Notes under the pieces: generated by a model
What the model saw: the letters and a program-made list of their open reading frames with translations, nothing else
The model's database searches: none
What the model was told of the DNA's origin: nothing
Shown: positions 10,691 through 20,427 of the stretch, one piece after another
Numbering within the stretch: the stretch's first letter is position 1
Layout of the letters: every line of letters begins with the position of its first letter
NCBI GenBank assembly: GCA_963931925.1
Contig: OZ007581.1
Location: 25,216,043-25,280,042, forward strand
Direction of reading: 5' to 3'
Length of the DNA: 64,000 nt
Origin: Onchidella celtica
Lineage: Eukaryota > Mollusca > Gastropoda > Systellommatophora > Onchidiidae
Program-made: the position numbers and the translations under genes

Positions 10691-11055
10691 ATATGAAGCA
10701 TATCTTCGTAGGATTCTCCGCATCTTTTGGCCAAATAAGATTTGTAACCAGGAACCAGTAAGGCGATGCAAGCAAGAAGAAATAGCCACCATCATCAAGA
10801 GAAGACGATGGAGATGACTTGGACACGTGCTGCGAAAGGAAGCAAATTCCAGCACCAAAACTGCACTTCTGTGGACACCAGATGGACGGCGCAAGCGAGG
10901 CAGACCAAGGCCACCTGGCGGAGAACGATCGAGGCAGAGATGAGATCCTTCAATCAATCTTGGGGAACTCTTGCAAAGATGGCCCAGGACAGACAGGGCT
11001 GGGGATCCTTTGTTGCTGCCCTAAGCACCAGTGGGCGCAGCAGGAAATAGTAGTA
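10690..11055 (+). mobile_element. LINE 3' end (RT C-terminal tail) with TAG-repeat terminus
   Basis: Across two frames the sequence reads RRILRIFW, then KRRRWRWLGHVLRKE (one stop), then GRRKRGRPR, then TWRRTIEAEM and WGTLAKMAQDRQGW. This is the highly characteristic C-terminal tail of RTE/jockey-like LINE reverse transcriptases. It ends in TAGTAGTAGTA, typical of a simple-repeat 3' end. It is 5'-truncated and frameshifted. It is a different family from the 11807-16093 element. Confidence 0.75.
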
Positions 11056-11196
11056 GTATATCAAGCATTCTTTACTTGCAATGCACTATCCCCCCCCCCC
11101 CCCCCGATCAGCATGGAAACTGTGTACCCAATCTTTTTAGAGGCTCGAAGAAGGGGGGTGTCTCCTCTTATTTTATATAGTATATGTGTGAATACT

Positions 11197-11719
11197 CTGA
11201 GATGGAGTGGCCGGTCGCTTCAAGCGAGTTGGCTTTCTTCATCCTGACAAGGCAATTGATGTGGCATCAGAGGTCGCAAGTTCGATGCTCGACTTCGGCA
11301 CTCTGTGTTGGTCTAGAGGCCGAAAGTACCGGGTTCGAACCCCAGACAGTACAGGCATGTTGGAACTTCTTTTTGGGGGGGGGGGGGGGGATTTCCCTGT
11401 TCCTGATCCTATGATAGGTAGGATCGAAACACCTACTCTTCTTGGATAAGGACGAAAAGCTCGGACAGCGCACGTTTCAGATACCTTGGCAATTAGAAGT
11501 CGAATAAGGCCACTGCCTTGGCAAAATTCATAAAAACTAATCCCTACCACGAAAAGCACTGATAAAACACGCCGGGCCCGAAACTCAAAATTTAATAATG
11601 GGATAATCCCACCAAATGAGTTCGATTCTCAGGAACTCACAAGGCACTCATGAGAAACACGCAGAAACAAGTGAAAGAAAAATGAATTGTAAATAAACCT
11701 TCTAAAATAAGCCCTAGAA
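11197..11719 (+). mobile_element. SINE with two tRNA-like heads, family S, tail type 1
   Basis: A usual family-S head (TTGGTCTAGAGGC ... CGGGTTCGAACCCC at about 11306-11345) and body are preceded by another tRNA-like stretch (GAGTGGCCGGTCGCTTCAAG at 11202, then GGTCGCAAGTTCGATGC near 11270). The copy therefore has a dimeric head or sits next to a tRNA-derived piece. The body is diverged; poly-G at 11376-11390 and an extra AT-rich stretch precede the tail TTCTAAAATAAGCCCTAGAAAC. Confidence 0.65.
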
Positions 11720-11793
11720 ACAACGTGGGCACTTTGAGAAAAAACCCTGAATGAGTTTTGTCTACTTCAGTGATCATTTTCAAATGCATTATC

Positions 11794-11806
11794 TAGAAAC
11801 ATCTTA
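11794..11806. repeat. Target-site duplication (left) of APE LINE copy 1
   Basis: The 13-bp word TAGAAACATCTTA occurs here and again at 16094-16106, exactly bounding the LINE. This is a direct signature of target-primed reverse transcription. Confidence 0.9.
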
Positions 11807-11949
11807 TAATAATAATAGTTCGTCCATCAGGTATGATGATGACCTTAACAACACCAGAGGAATAAAGAACAGAAATTGTTGAGAATTTCAAAAAAAGGAC
11901 AATAAAGAGAACTAAAGGACACAGAGGACAGAATGGAAAGACTGTTCTT

Positions 11950-14900
11950 TCATGACTTATGGCTTCTCATGTGACTGATAAGTCCTATTTTTGCCCTGCA
12001 GACCCTTCCGCATAAATGACAAGAGTGCTCCGTTGGTTCAGTACCACTGGGCCTATTCTTGCGCCGTTCTCTTTTTTTGATAGCCTGCTGGACTCTGTCA
12101 GCTTCCCATGCTTTGCTGCCTCTGGTAAGGGCCGCCCTCCAATTTGCACGATCAAGCGAGAGCTTTTCCCACTCACTCACATCAATGGCAAAGGCCTTCA
12201 GTGATTGCTTGAGAGTGTCTTTGTAACGTCTCTTTGGGGCCCCAACATTCCTCGTTCCATTGGAGAGCTCAGAGAAGAAGATTTGCTTAGGGAGTCTGGA
12301 GTCGGGCATTCTGACAACATGTCCTGCCCAACGTAGCTGAATTTTTTTCAGGTGGCAGAAGATGCTCAATTCCTTGGCACGATTGTGGACCTGAGTGTCT
12401 GGAATTTTATCCTGCCATTTGATCCTTAGGATCTTTCTAAGGCAGGCCAGATGAAAGTGATTTAGCTTTCTGGCATGCGATTGGTACACTGTCCAGGTTT
12501 CAGCCCCATAGAGTAGGGTGGGAAGGACCACAGCATTGTACACTTTCAGCTTAGTGTCTGTGCGAATGCCGGTAACATCCCAGACTCTCTTTCGAAGCCT
12601 GCCAAATGCAGAGCTGGCTTTGCTGATTCTTGAGAGAATTTCAGTATCAACACGAGCCGCGGAAGACAGTGTACTGCCAAGATAGGTGAAGTTCTCCGAC
12701 ACCTTCAGAAGACTGTCATGGACTTTGATATTTGGGGTCACAGGATACTTGTCGTCTGGAGTAGGCTGATGGAGCACTTCCGTCTTCTTTGTGCTTATTG
12801 TGAGGCCAAAGTTGTCACAGGCACTAGAGAACTTATCAACACAGTTTTGCATGCTATCCTCATCGTGTGCCAGAAGTGCACAATCATCAGCAAATAGTAG
12901 GTCACAGACTTGAGTACTTTTGTTTTTGGTTTTTGCCTGAAGTCTCCTGAGGTTGAATAGACTGCCATCAGTTCGGTACTTGATGCTTACCCCTTGAGGA
13001 GGAGAGCTAAAGGCTTCTTGTAGCATTGCAGAGAACATGATGCTGAACAGAGTTGGGGCTAAGACACAACCCTGTTTTACCCCATTTGTGACAGCAAAGG
13101 GCTCTGAAACACTGCCGTTGCTTTTGACTGCGGCTTGCATGCCATCATGAAACTGGCGCACTAATGTGATGAATTCGGGTGGACACCCAAACTTCGCCAA
13201 GATTTTCCAGAGGCCTTCACGACACACTGTGTCAAATGCTTTTGTGAGGTCAACAAATGTGATATACAGCGCTTTATTTTGTTCCATGCATTTTTCCTGA
13301 ATCTTTCTGGCAGCAAAAATCATATCCGCCGTTCCCCTCTCTTTACGAAAGCCACATTGGCTCTCGGGAAGCAAGTCATTTGACGAGAGGTGATCAAGAA
13401 GGCGATTCAGAAGCATTCTTGCCAATATTTTGCCAGCAATTGAAAGTAGAGAGATTCCCCGATGGTTGTCACAGACTTGGCTCTCCCCTTTGTTTTTGTA
13501 CAGATGGATGATTGAAGCATCTTTGAAGTCCTGTGGCAGCTTCCCTGCTTTCAACATATTATTGAACAACTCGGTCAACCTTTCAATAAGCTTTTCTCCA
13601 CCGAAGGCATACACCTCAGCAGGAATTGAATCCACGCTTGGTGATTTGTTAAAGGACATCTGATTTGTGGCAGTTCGGGTCTCATTTGCTGTGAATGGCT
13701 TGGCAAGAGCTGCATTAATAGGAGTCTGAGGGAGGCGGTCAATGGACTCAGTATTTATATTTGATGGCCGATTTAGCACACCTCCGAAATGTTCTGCCCA
13801 ACGCTGAATTATGGCATTCAATTCAACAATGCGTGTTGAACCATCTGATCCAAGAAGTGGCGTAGTGCCAGAGCGGGATGGTCCAAACACAGCTCGGAGG
13901 CTCTCAAAGAACTTTCTAGTGTTGTTTGTGTCGGCATATTTCTGAGTTTCTCTTACTCGCTCTTCAAGCCAGTCATTTTTCATTTTCCTCAGCTTCTTCT
14001 GGAGTACACCCTTACATGCACGCAGTGCATCAGCTTTTGCTGTGGAAGAGGGGTCACTGCAGTGAGCTTGGATGAGACTATTTTTTTCTTTGATGAGCAC
14101 TTTGATTTCATTATCATTATCATTGAACCAGTCCTGGTGCTTGCGGACAGGAAAACCAACTGTGCTGCTGGCGCAAGAGTGTACAGTCGTATTTAGGTCA
14201 GTCCGGCTCTGTTCAATGTTCTCAGGGTCAAAAGTCACGCAATCCAATTTTGAGGAGAGTTCTGATGAGAGCTCGCTCTGTTTCTCAGCTGAGCAGAGTT
14301 TTGAAACATTTAGGCGTTTAGGTCGCGCTTTCCCATGAGGGCGTCTATTGCGCCTCACTGTTAGTCTGAGCTTGCAAACAATGAGTCTGTGGTCAGTTCC
14401 ACACTCGGCACCACACATCGCCTTTGTTACAAGGATATCCTTTCTGTCAGTCTTCCTCACAATGACATAGTCTATGAGATGCCAATGCTTTGAGCGGGGA
14501 TGCATCCATAACGTTCTGTTTCTCACGGGGAGACAAAAATTTGTGTTGGTAATGAACAGGCCAAATTCAGCGCACAAAGTAAGTAAGCGCAACCCATTGT
14601 TATTGCATGAACCAACTCCATGAGGGCCCAAAACATTTGGCCACGCTGAGATTTCGGAGCCAACCCTAGCATTGAAGTCCCCCAAGAGAATCAGCTTATC
14701 AGCTGCCGGGACAGAGCATATGACAGATTCTAGATCAGAATAGAACTTGTCTTTGGCTTCATCTGGGTTTGTCATGGTGGGCGCATATGCGCTAATGAGG
14801 GTGGCTGACTGGCTTTTCCCAACTGGGATCCTGAGTGTCATTAGCCTGTCATTTATTTCAATGGACTGCAAGTTTCTGACAAGGTCATTTTTAAATGACA

Positions 14901-15171
14901 ACCCAACACCATGCTGTCTCGGTTCGACTGCACCCTTGCCTTTCCAGAAGAAGGTGTATCCATCACTGAGCTCTTTGAGTTGGCCACTATCAGGGAGTCT
15001 GGTCTCACTGAGTGCCACTATGTCCAGGTTGTACCTGCTGAGCTCAATGGCAATAAGTGCAGTGCGTCTTTCCGGGTTGTTTGAGTTGTCCTGTAGTGTG
15101 CGTATATTCCAGGCTCCTAGCCTGAGTAAGCTGAATTTCTTTTTGTTTCGACCGCAAAAAGGGATCCTCAC
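11950..15171 (-). CDS. LINE ORF2-like protein: APE endonuclease, reverse transcriptase, C2H2 finger (intact)
   Basis: A 1073-residue uninterrupted protein that would nick target DNA and reverse-transcribe its own RNA. Residues about 15-250 are an exonuclease-endonuclease-phosphatase domain: LRLGAWNIRTLQD, the catalytic SETRLPD, LLGDFNARVG, and the terminal GTDHRL. About 480-770 is reverse transcriptase: HLYKNKG, QCGFRKERGTADM, the motif-A aspartates in FVDLTKAFDTV, NGVKQGCVLAP, and the catalytic LLFADDCALL. The tail has LRWAGHVVRMPD and a C2H2 unit CHLCGRVCRAKIGLISHMRS at the end. All key residues are present, so it may still be active. Copy 2 is broken by a 10-bp deletion. Expression would be from the element's own 5' region. 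Confidence 0.95.
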   Translation of the reverse strand: MRIPFCGRNKKKFSLLRLGAWNIRTLQDNSNNPERRTALIAIELSRYNLDIVALSETRLPDSGQLKELSDGYTFFWKGKGAVEPRQHGVGLSFKNDLVRNLQSIEINDRLMTLRIPVGKSQSATLISAYAPTMTNPDEAKDKFYSDLESVICSVPAADKLILLGDFNARVGSEISAWPNVLGPHGVGSCNNNGLRLLTLCAEFGLFITNTNFCLPVRNRTLWMHPRSKHWHLIDYVIVRKTDRKDILVTKAMCGAECGTDHRLIVCKLRLTVRRNRRPHGKARPKRLNVSKLCSAEKQSELSSELSSKLDCVTFDPENIEQSRTDLNTTVHSCASSTVGFPVRKHQDWFNDNDNEIKVLIKEKNSLIQAHCSDPSSTAKADALRACKGVLQKKLRKMKNDWLEERVRETQKYADTNNTRKFFESLRAVFGPSRSGTTPLLGSDGSTRIVELNAIIQRWAEHFGGVLNRPSNINTESIDRLPQTPINAALAKPFTANETRTATNQMSFNKSPSVDSIPAEVYAFGGEKLIERLTELFNNMLKAGKLPQDFKDASIIHLYKNKGESQVCDNHRGISLLSIAGKILARMLLNRLLDHLSSNDLLPESQCGFRKERGTADMIFAARKIQEKCMEQNKALYITFVDLTKAFDTVCREGLWKILAKFGCPPEFITLVRQFHDGMQAAVKSNGSVSEPFAVTNGVKQGCVLAPTLFSIMFSAMLQEAFSSPPQGVSIKYRTDGSLFNLRRLQAKTKNKSTQVCDLLFADDCALLAHDEDSMQNCVDKFSSACDNFGLTISTKKTEVLHQPTPDDKYPVTPNIKVHDSLLKVSENFTYLGSTLSSAARVDTEILSRISKASSAFGRLRKRVWDVTGIRTDTKLKVYNAVVLPTLLYGAETWTVYQSHARKLNHFHLACLRKILRIKWQDKIPDTQVHNRAKELSIFCHLKKIQLRWAGHVVRMPDSRLPKQIFFSELSNGTRNVGAPKRRYKDTLKQSLKAFAIDVSEWEKLSLDRANWRAALTRGSKAWEADRVQQAIKKRERRKNRPSGTEPTEHSCHLCGRVCRAKIGLISHMRSHKS

Positions 15172-15188
15172 TGGTCGCGGTATACCAG

Positions 15189-15788
15189 TCAGGGTGATGT
15201 GAAGTGGGCTTTCTTTAGGGCACCTTTTCTAGCCCTTTCCTCAGTTGAGGTGAGCAGTGCTATCCTTAAATAAGGCTGCTCAGCTACTGTGGGTGCTGCC
15301 TCCCCACGCCTCCACTTCAATCGACTATGAAGCGACCATAGCCCACAGCCACCAACGTGTAGGTCTGTGCTAACAGCTTCCAGTCTATCCAAACCTGCTG
15401 CCACCGCACTCGCCCATCGCCGTTGGAATTTTGAGAGGAAAGAAGACGAGACAAAGATGAAAGAAGACGAGGTGAGTGTTAAGACTGGCGCAAAGAGTTT
15501 GTTTTTAGTGAGAAAGAGCTGCGCAAACATCAGACTCACTCTCTCGCCTGGACACAACTTATCCAAGTGGCAAGACAGGGTCAAGACGACTGGAAATGTA
15601 TCCAGGTGCAGGAGGATGCCAGAGGGACAGTCATATTGCCTGACCGGCTGCCTGTAGGCTACTCCACAGCCTCGCAGTCCCAACTGACTAGGGTGAAAGA
15701 CCCAAACCAAAGAACACCAATACTGGTGGATGCTCTGTGTCACGATATCCAGGCCAGAGTGACGGTATATTGCCATCTGCCCTATCAA
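15189..15788 (-). CDS. 199-codon ORF in the LINE 5' region (candidate ORF1 or chance frame)
   Basis: This frame ends 17 nt before the start codon of the long ORF and is intact in both LINE copies (the other is 56879-57478) with only a handful of substitutions. I recognise no CCHC knuckle, coiled coil or RRM, the usual ORF1 features. A hydrophobic, serine-rich middle (SSSFIFVSSSF) is visible. Young copies would share a frame by descent alone, so conservation between these two is weak evidence for coding. Opposite-strand frames are open too. Confidence 0.35.
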   Translation of the reverse strand: MIGQMAIYRHSGLDIVTQSIHQYWCSLVWVFHPSQLGLRGCGVAYRQPVRQYDCPSGILLHLDTFPVVLTLSCHLDKLCPGERVSLMFAQLFLTKNKLFAPVLTLTSSSFIFVSSSFLSKFQRRWASAVAAGLDRLEAVSTDLHVGGCGLWSLHSRLKWRRGEAAPTVAEQPYLRIALLTSTEERARKGALKKAHFTSP

Positions 15789-16106
15789 TCAACCACTGGC
15801 CTGCTGCCGCCAGCTTCGAAGCTGCGTCCGGGAAGTTTGCTCAATTCTTCGTCTGTGATTTAGGCAAACAAGCCTATGACCACACCGCTACCGGGGGCCA
15901 ATATGAAGGACTCAAGTACTGAGGGTCACATTGTGCCCTAGCATGTGGCCGTTGGGTTAGATGAAACCTCCTCCGCCCTGGCCGTTTGCACCGACAGGTG
16001 CACGCCCACTGATACCATGCTAGCGTACCAGTTCATGAAACAGGTTGTACTGGATTACATGTTACCAGTAGCAGATTTTTCTGACCTGACAGTTAGAAAC
16101 ATCTTA

Positions 16107-16840
16107 GAAAGTAACTATTTACCCAGTGAAAAGAAAAGATTTCACACATTCAGCCAATGCCCACAACATAAAATCAACCAGTTGACAGCTTTCAGGGGAA
16201 ACAGATTAAGATGTCCACACCCGGGGGTTAAATAAACGAAACCTTTAGAAAATAATAAGATGAATCTTGATAAAATAATAAGTTATTTTGTTTGTTGCTG
16301 CGTGTCACAGCTGTTTCTTTCTCTTTCCTGCTGGGAAATCCATTTACCTCAGCCCCACTCACCCTCCTTTCCCTAAAGCTAGATTTATAGTTACTATGAA
16401 GCGTTAACGCCGTATAGCCAGGCGTTAAAACCATACAGCCTTGCGTTAAAGCCACACAGCAGTGGATTTAGTCACGGTGAGGCCCTAAGCTGTGAAAATT
16501 GAGCATTGAGACCCTTGATTTAAAAATGTGCACCAAAAGTTATTTAAAGTTACAAATGCAAATTGTTTTAAAATAATTGCATTTACTTCATATACATTTG
16601 TCATTTGAAATTCTGTGAGACCCCAAGGCTTGGTATTTTTTGCATATGCTTAAATCCAGCACTGCAAACAGTTTTTTTTTTACATCTACTTTTGCCCTGC
16701 TTGCATTTTTCTGTTTTATTTTTCTTTGAAATGAAAAATAAAAAGTATGATTTTCATTGTCCTCTGGTTCTTTCTGAGGACACTGCACTCTGGATCTTTT
16801 AGAGAGACCTGTGCTCTGGTTATTTGAGAGAGGTAAAGTC
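16107..16840. other. Non-coding, no gene seen
   Basis: AT-rich sequence between the LINE and a GA microsatellite. A short GCGTTAA-containing repeat (about 16402-16450) recurs three times at ~25-bp spacing, but nothing codes convincingly. Confidence 0.4.
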
Positions 16841-16845
16841 CGGTT

Positions 16846-16948
16846 CTTTGAGAGAGAGAGGGAGAGGGAGAGAGGGAGAGAGAGAGAAAGAGAGAGAGAG
16901 AGAAAGAGAGTGAGAGAGAGAGAGAGAGAGAGACAAAGAGAGAGAGAA
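16846..16948. repeat. GA-rich microsatellite
   Basis: Near-continuous GAGA dinucleotides with GGGA and AAAG interruptions. The flanks repeat CTCTGGTTATTTGAGAGAG-like words (about 16780-17035), suggesting expansion from a GA-containing minisatellite. Open frames across it are artefacts. Confidence 0.9.
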
Positions 16949-17059
16949 TTGCATTTTGGTTCTTTAAGTGGGCTGCACTATTCCTCTTTGAGAGAACTGC
17001 ACCATGAGGCAGATGAATCTCGTGCTCTTTGAGATAAATGCCATTTTATTATAGTCAAT

Positions 17060-17450
17060 TGTGTGTGTGCAGGTGTTTTGGGATCTTTCTCATAATTTCC
17101 TGTTACTGGTCCTTTGGAAGGTAGGATCGAGCACCTCGCCTTCCTGGATAAGGACGAGTAACCTCGGAGGGCCCGTGTGCTGCACAATGCGCACGTTAAA
17201 GATACCCTGGCAGTTGGAAATCGAGAAGAGCCGGCCGAACAGGCCAGTGCCGGGGCAAAATTAAATAAAATGTATCCTTACCACTCCCTCGCCCACTGGA
17301 AAAAAAAACAAAACAAAACACCGACCGGTGCTGCACTGTGGCGACGACGTATCTGCTCCAGTTGTAACTGGCCTGCAATGACGCAAAGGCAATTTTTTCG
17401 CAAATGGGATTGAGGTATACAAAATACAATGCAAATACAATACAAACTAC
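17060..17450 (+). mobile_element. SINE family S, 5'-truncated, tail type 2
   Basis: The family-S body is present (TAGGATCGAGC, TGGATAAGGACGA, GCGCACGTTAAAGATAC, then GGGGCAAAATTAAATAAA). The 3' part is instead GCTGCACTGTGGCGACGACG, GCTCCAGTTGTAACTGG, and AAATGGGATTGAGGTATAC with CAAATACAA repeats. The same tail is found on the minus-strand copy at 39152-39610. The tRNA head is missing. Confidence 0.75.
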
Positions 17451-19380
17451 TTTGGCTTGTTATTGGCTGATATGAGACTGATATTATTTGCAACTACTAA
17501 AGTAAAGTGTGATTTGAAGATGCTGATGACAAATTACACACTGACCAAACAACTCGTATTATTTACCTAAATGATATTTACCATTGCCTTATTGAGCGGC
17601 GATTTCAAAGACCATGATCTCCTCGCCGTCCATTCATTTGATCTATTCACTCAGTTTCAGCCTACGGTCGAAATATTACCCAAAAAAATTCATCAGCTAA
17701 GAGAGATTTTGGTGACAACTGGGATTTCCGCTCCGCAGAACTCCCGTGGGTTTCTTTTATGTTTGTCCAGAATATCAAAAGTTTTCAGGAAGAGTAAAAT
17801 GCTGTGGCCACGTCTGACTTATTTATCTATCTGATCAGATTGGTCACAAACAAATTAATGTTTCCCAATTGTGAGACCGTTGGCTGCCAGTTTGCTCAGA
17901 GGTTCAGCCTTTCTATCTAGCGAAAGTACTGTATGCCGAGAGTTCGTGGCCAGAATTGTGTATTTTAGTGCCTTTTTTTTTTTTATTTTGCTTAGATTGC
18001 AACGCCATTTCAAATGTATTCATTCTGTGCATGACTCTGTGATTTTAGATAACTTGTATAAATAAATAGGTAATTAATTGATACTAAGAGAAAAAAAACA
18101 AAAAAACATTACGTTCATAACAAACAAGTAGAGGAATTCAAAGTGAATAAATAGAAAAAAATGAATAAATGAATAAATAAAGTGCGTGGATAAATGACTG
18201 AATAAATACATAGTGGCCTGGAACGACTTTCCGGGGAATCTGACCCAGGTGATGAGTTAGTATGCGAACTTCCGTTTCCGGTTGTATTTTTTTAGCACAG
18301 AAAATGTAGGTTGACATGGGGATAGAGAGTGCTGGAAACGGTAGAGAATAATTATACAAATCTAAGAAAGCGGTGTACTTCTTTACATTTGTCAGCACTA
18401 AAACTATAATTTTCTTCCTCAGTCCAAGTTGATATATTTTGAAAACAAACAAATAATTGATGTACGCATTGCTGGTTGCTATGAGTAGTAGCAAACTGAA
18501 TCTAGTCTGATTTGCCTCCATTTTAGTGTCAACTAGGGAGTTTTTTTCTTTTTTAAAGTTCTCAGACTGAAATGCTATTCGAAATGTAGTCTTTCTGTGC
18601 ATGACTCAATGATTAGAGATCAATCAATCAATAAATAATCGGTGGATAATGAAGCGAAGAGAGATGAAATAATTACATTTTAGTAGATAAATAGAAATAT
18701 ATAATAAAAGGTGTATTCGTATGTACATATATATATATAAATACGTGAAGGAATTCAAAGTGAAGGGCTCGGCAAAAAAAAAAAAGAAAAGCATAAAATT
18801 ATATGGATAAAGAAGTAAATGTATATAGGAGTGTGGGGTTCGACAGGACCTCATGCACTGATCAGACCGACTCAATTCTGTCTCTCAAGTTGATTGAAAT
18901 GAAGTTCACGTAGGGGTCAAATCTGAAGCAAAATTATGTGTAGCTGCCCGACAAAATGAGGCACCTCGTATATTCAGTTGGTAATTTTTTATTTTTTTTT
19001 AAATGTTGCTGCAATTTATTTGGCAGAGAAGATGTTATGGCCTCTCTAAAACAGGAAGTGCCAACCACACTTGGGAAAAACACTTCTGAAGTTTCAGCTT
19101 TAAGTCAAAATTATTGATAATGGCTCAATTCAAAGTCAGTTTTGAGGCATGTCCCCTTCTCAAACAGGATTATCATTCGGAAAAAGAATAATAGAGAGAT
19201 TAAACTTTTCAAAGATACTGAAAACGCAAAATGGATAAAATTAACCGTTGATGCCTTATGACAATTTTCTGGAATCAGGTTGTGACGAAATGTGCCTCGT
19301 TTTGTCGAGCGACTACACAAATAGATTAGATTCTGCGCGCTAGCACCCGTACTCTCGGTGTATAGAATTTCCGTTTAAAT
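17451..19380. other. Non-coding, AT-rich, no gene seen
   Basis: Contains scattered AATA repeats (about 18120-18210) and a weakly repeated pair: GTGCATGACTCTGTGATT at 18026 and GTGCATGACTCAATGATT at 18597. Their flanks are similar (AACGCCATTTCAAATG against ATGCTATTCGAAATG), hinting at an old ~570-bp duplication. No coding region supported. Confidence 0.4.
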
Positions 19381-19387
19381 CTACCAG

Positions 19388-19506
19388 TATTAATAGCAGA
19401 CAGAACACTGACATAGGCTCCGAAAGACTAATACAGATACACTTCACTTCTCTGTGGCTTCAAACAAAATCTAGTGAGAAATTTTAATAAAAGTTTATCC
19501 TTAGGA
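19388..19506 (-). pseudogene. Relic exon 2 of a GT32-like glycosyltransferase (copy a)
   Basis: On the minus strand, after an AG at about 19507, the translation reads DKLLLKFLTRFCLKPQRSE, a stop, then SFGAYVSVLSA. This aligns with exon 2 of the two glycosyltransferase genes (CLKAKGK...[15 protein letters not shown]). The stop codon and lost donor show decay. It lies between the two paralogues on the same strand, so it marks a third, dead family member. Confidence 0.75.
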
Positions 19507-19523
19507 GGCAAACACGACATCAG

Positions 19524-19636
19524 TATAAATAGCAGACAGAACACTGACATAGGCTTCAAAAGACCAATAGACATGGAGTTCACTTACCTGTGGCTTCAAA
19601 CAGATCTATTGGGAAATAAAAGAGTTATTCTGAAAA
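19524..19636 (-). pseudogene. Relic exon 2 of a GT32-like glycosyltransferase (copy b)
   Basis: A second tandem relic about 130 bp from copy a. After TTTTTCAG the minus-strand translation is NNSFISQ, a stop, ICLKPQVSELHVYWSFEAY, then VSVLSAIY. It is more like copy a than either gene, so an exon-2 segment was duplicated locally before or during decay. Confidence 0.75.
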
Positions 19637-19743
19637 AGCAAACACGGCGCTGTATGAACACAAAACTTTATGAACACAAAATATTTCTTTCTCTTCATGG
19701 AAAACAGAAAAGAGCACACATTTATTATCAAGCTGTTCACCTA

Positions 19744-19958
19744 TAGCGGTGGTTCTCAACCTTTTTCAGGCGATCGCTCCCTTAGGCTCCAAATTCCTCC
19801 CCCCTCCCCCGGCCCCTCTCCCCCCTCCCCCCCCCCCCAAATTATGCCCCAAATCCCAATTCAAACCCAACAGACAGGTTTTCGGACTGCACACAAACTG
19901 TTCAATTAAAAAGTAAAGTTTTTCAAAACTTTATTAATGGCAATAGGCGTGCTGATTA
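19744..19958. mobile_element. Possible hAT-type terminus and C-rich stretch
   Basis: The words GCGGTGGTTCTCAACCTTTT at about 19746 resemble the start of many hAT-superfamily elements (CAGnGGTTCTCAACC). No matching inverted terminus was found before the Helitron at 19959. It may be a fragment or a chance match. Confidence 0.25.
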
Positions 19959-20427
19959 TCTATACTATATATATTTGTGGACTTGAGATATTTCGTTGCA
20001 AAAGGCTTCTGAACCGCTCAACACTCAGACTTCAAATTTTATGTGGTGCAACAGAATGGATGTAAGGGTGCAGAGTTTTTAATAGAAGTCTCAAATCGGT
20101 GTAGTTTTTTTTATTGGAAATGTATTGTTTCGCCATCATGTAGATCTATTTCGAGTCATGGTTCGCCGTTTTAAGGTTTCGTTATCACTTCCTGCGATGT
20201 GTTCACTATCAAACACACTAACCCGTGCGCAAATCATGCTGTTGTACGGGATGCGCAGGGTGTCAACTCACAAAGGCAGAGCAGTAAGACTTATTTAAAA
20301 ACAAACAAACAAAAATAAAATAAACAAATAGGAACAGGCCAGATGAAGCAGGTCCATAATAACCACCCAGAACTGAAACCAATATTCAAACCGATTTATC
20401 CCGGGCAGGGCCGGGGACCTCAGCTAG
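19959..20427 (+). mobile_element. Non-autonomous Helitron (469 bp)
   Basis: Begins TCTATACTATATATA directly after an A and ends with a GC-rich imperfect hairpin (CCCGGGCAGGGCCGGGG) then CAGCTAG directly before a T. This fits the canonical Helitron rule (5' TC, 3' CTRR, insertion between A and T, no TSD). Its right half (TTATCACTTCCTGCGATGTG onwards) is shared with the Helitron at 47497-48029 and its left half with the inverted one at 44218-44541. No Rep/helicase coding. Confidence 0.8.

Larger units (their letters stand above)
11807..16093 (-). mobile_element. Full-length APE-type LINE, copy 1 (4.29 kb, 13-bp TSD)
   Basis: The element runs on the minus strand from a 5' end reading GTCAGGTCAGAAAAATC to a 3' end GATGGACGAACTATTATTATT with an ATT-repeat tail. 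Exact 13-bp TSDs flank it. It has a ~0.92-kb 5' region holding a 199-codon ORF, then the long endonuclease-RT ORF, then a ~140-bp 3' UTR. Copy 2 at about 53494-57780 is nearly identical over its full length, so the family moved recently. The RTE-like clade is suggested by the CFDP2/BovB-like endonuclease style and short 3' UTR, but clade is not proven. Confidence 0.95.
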
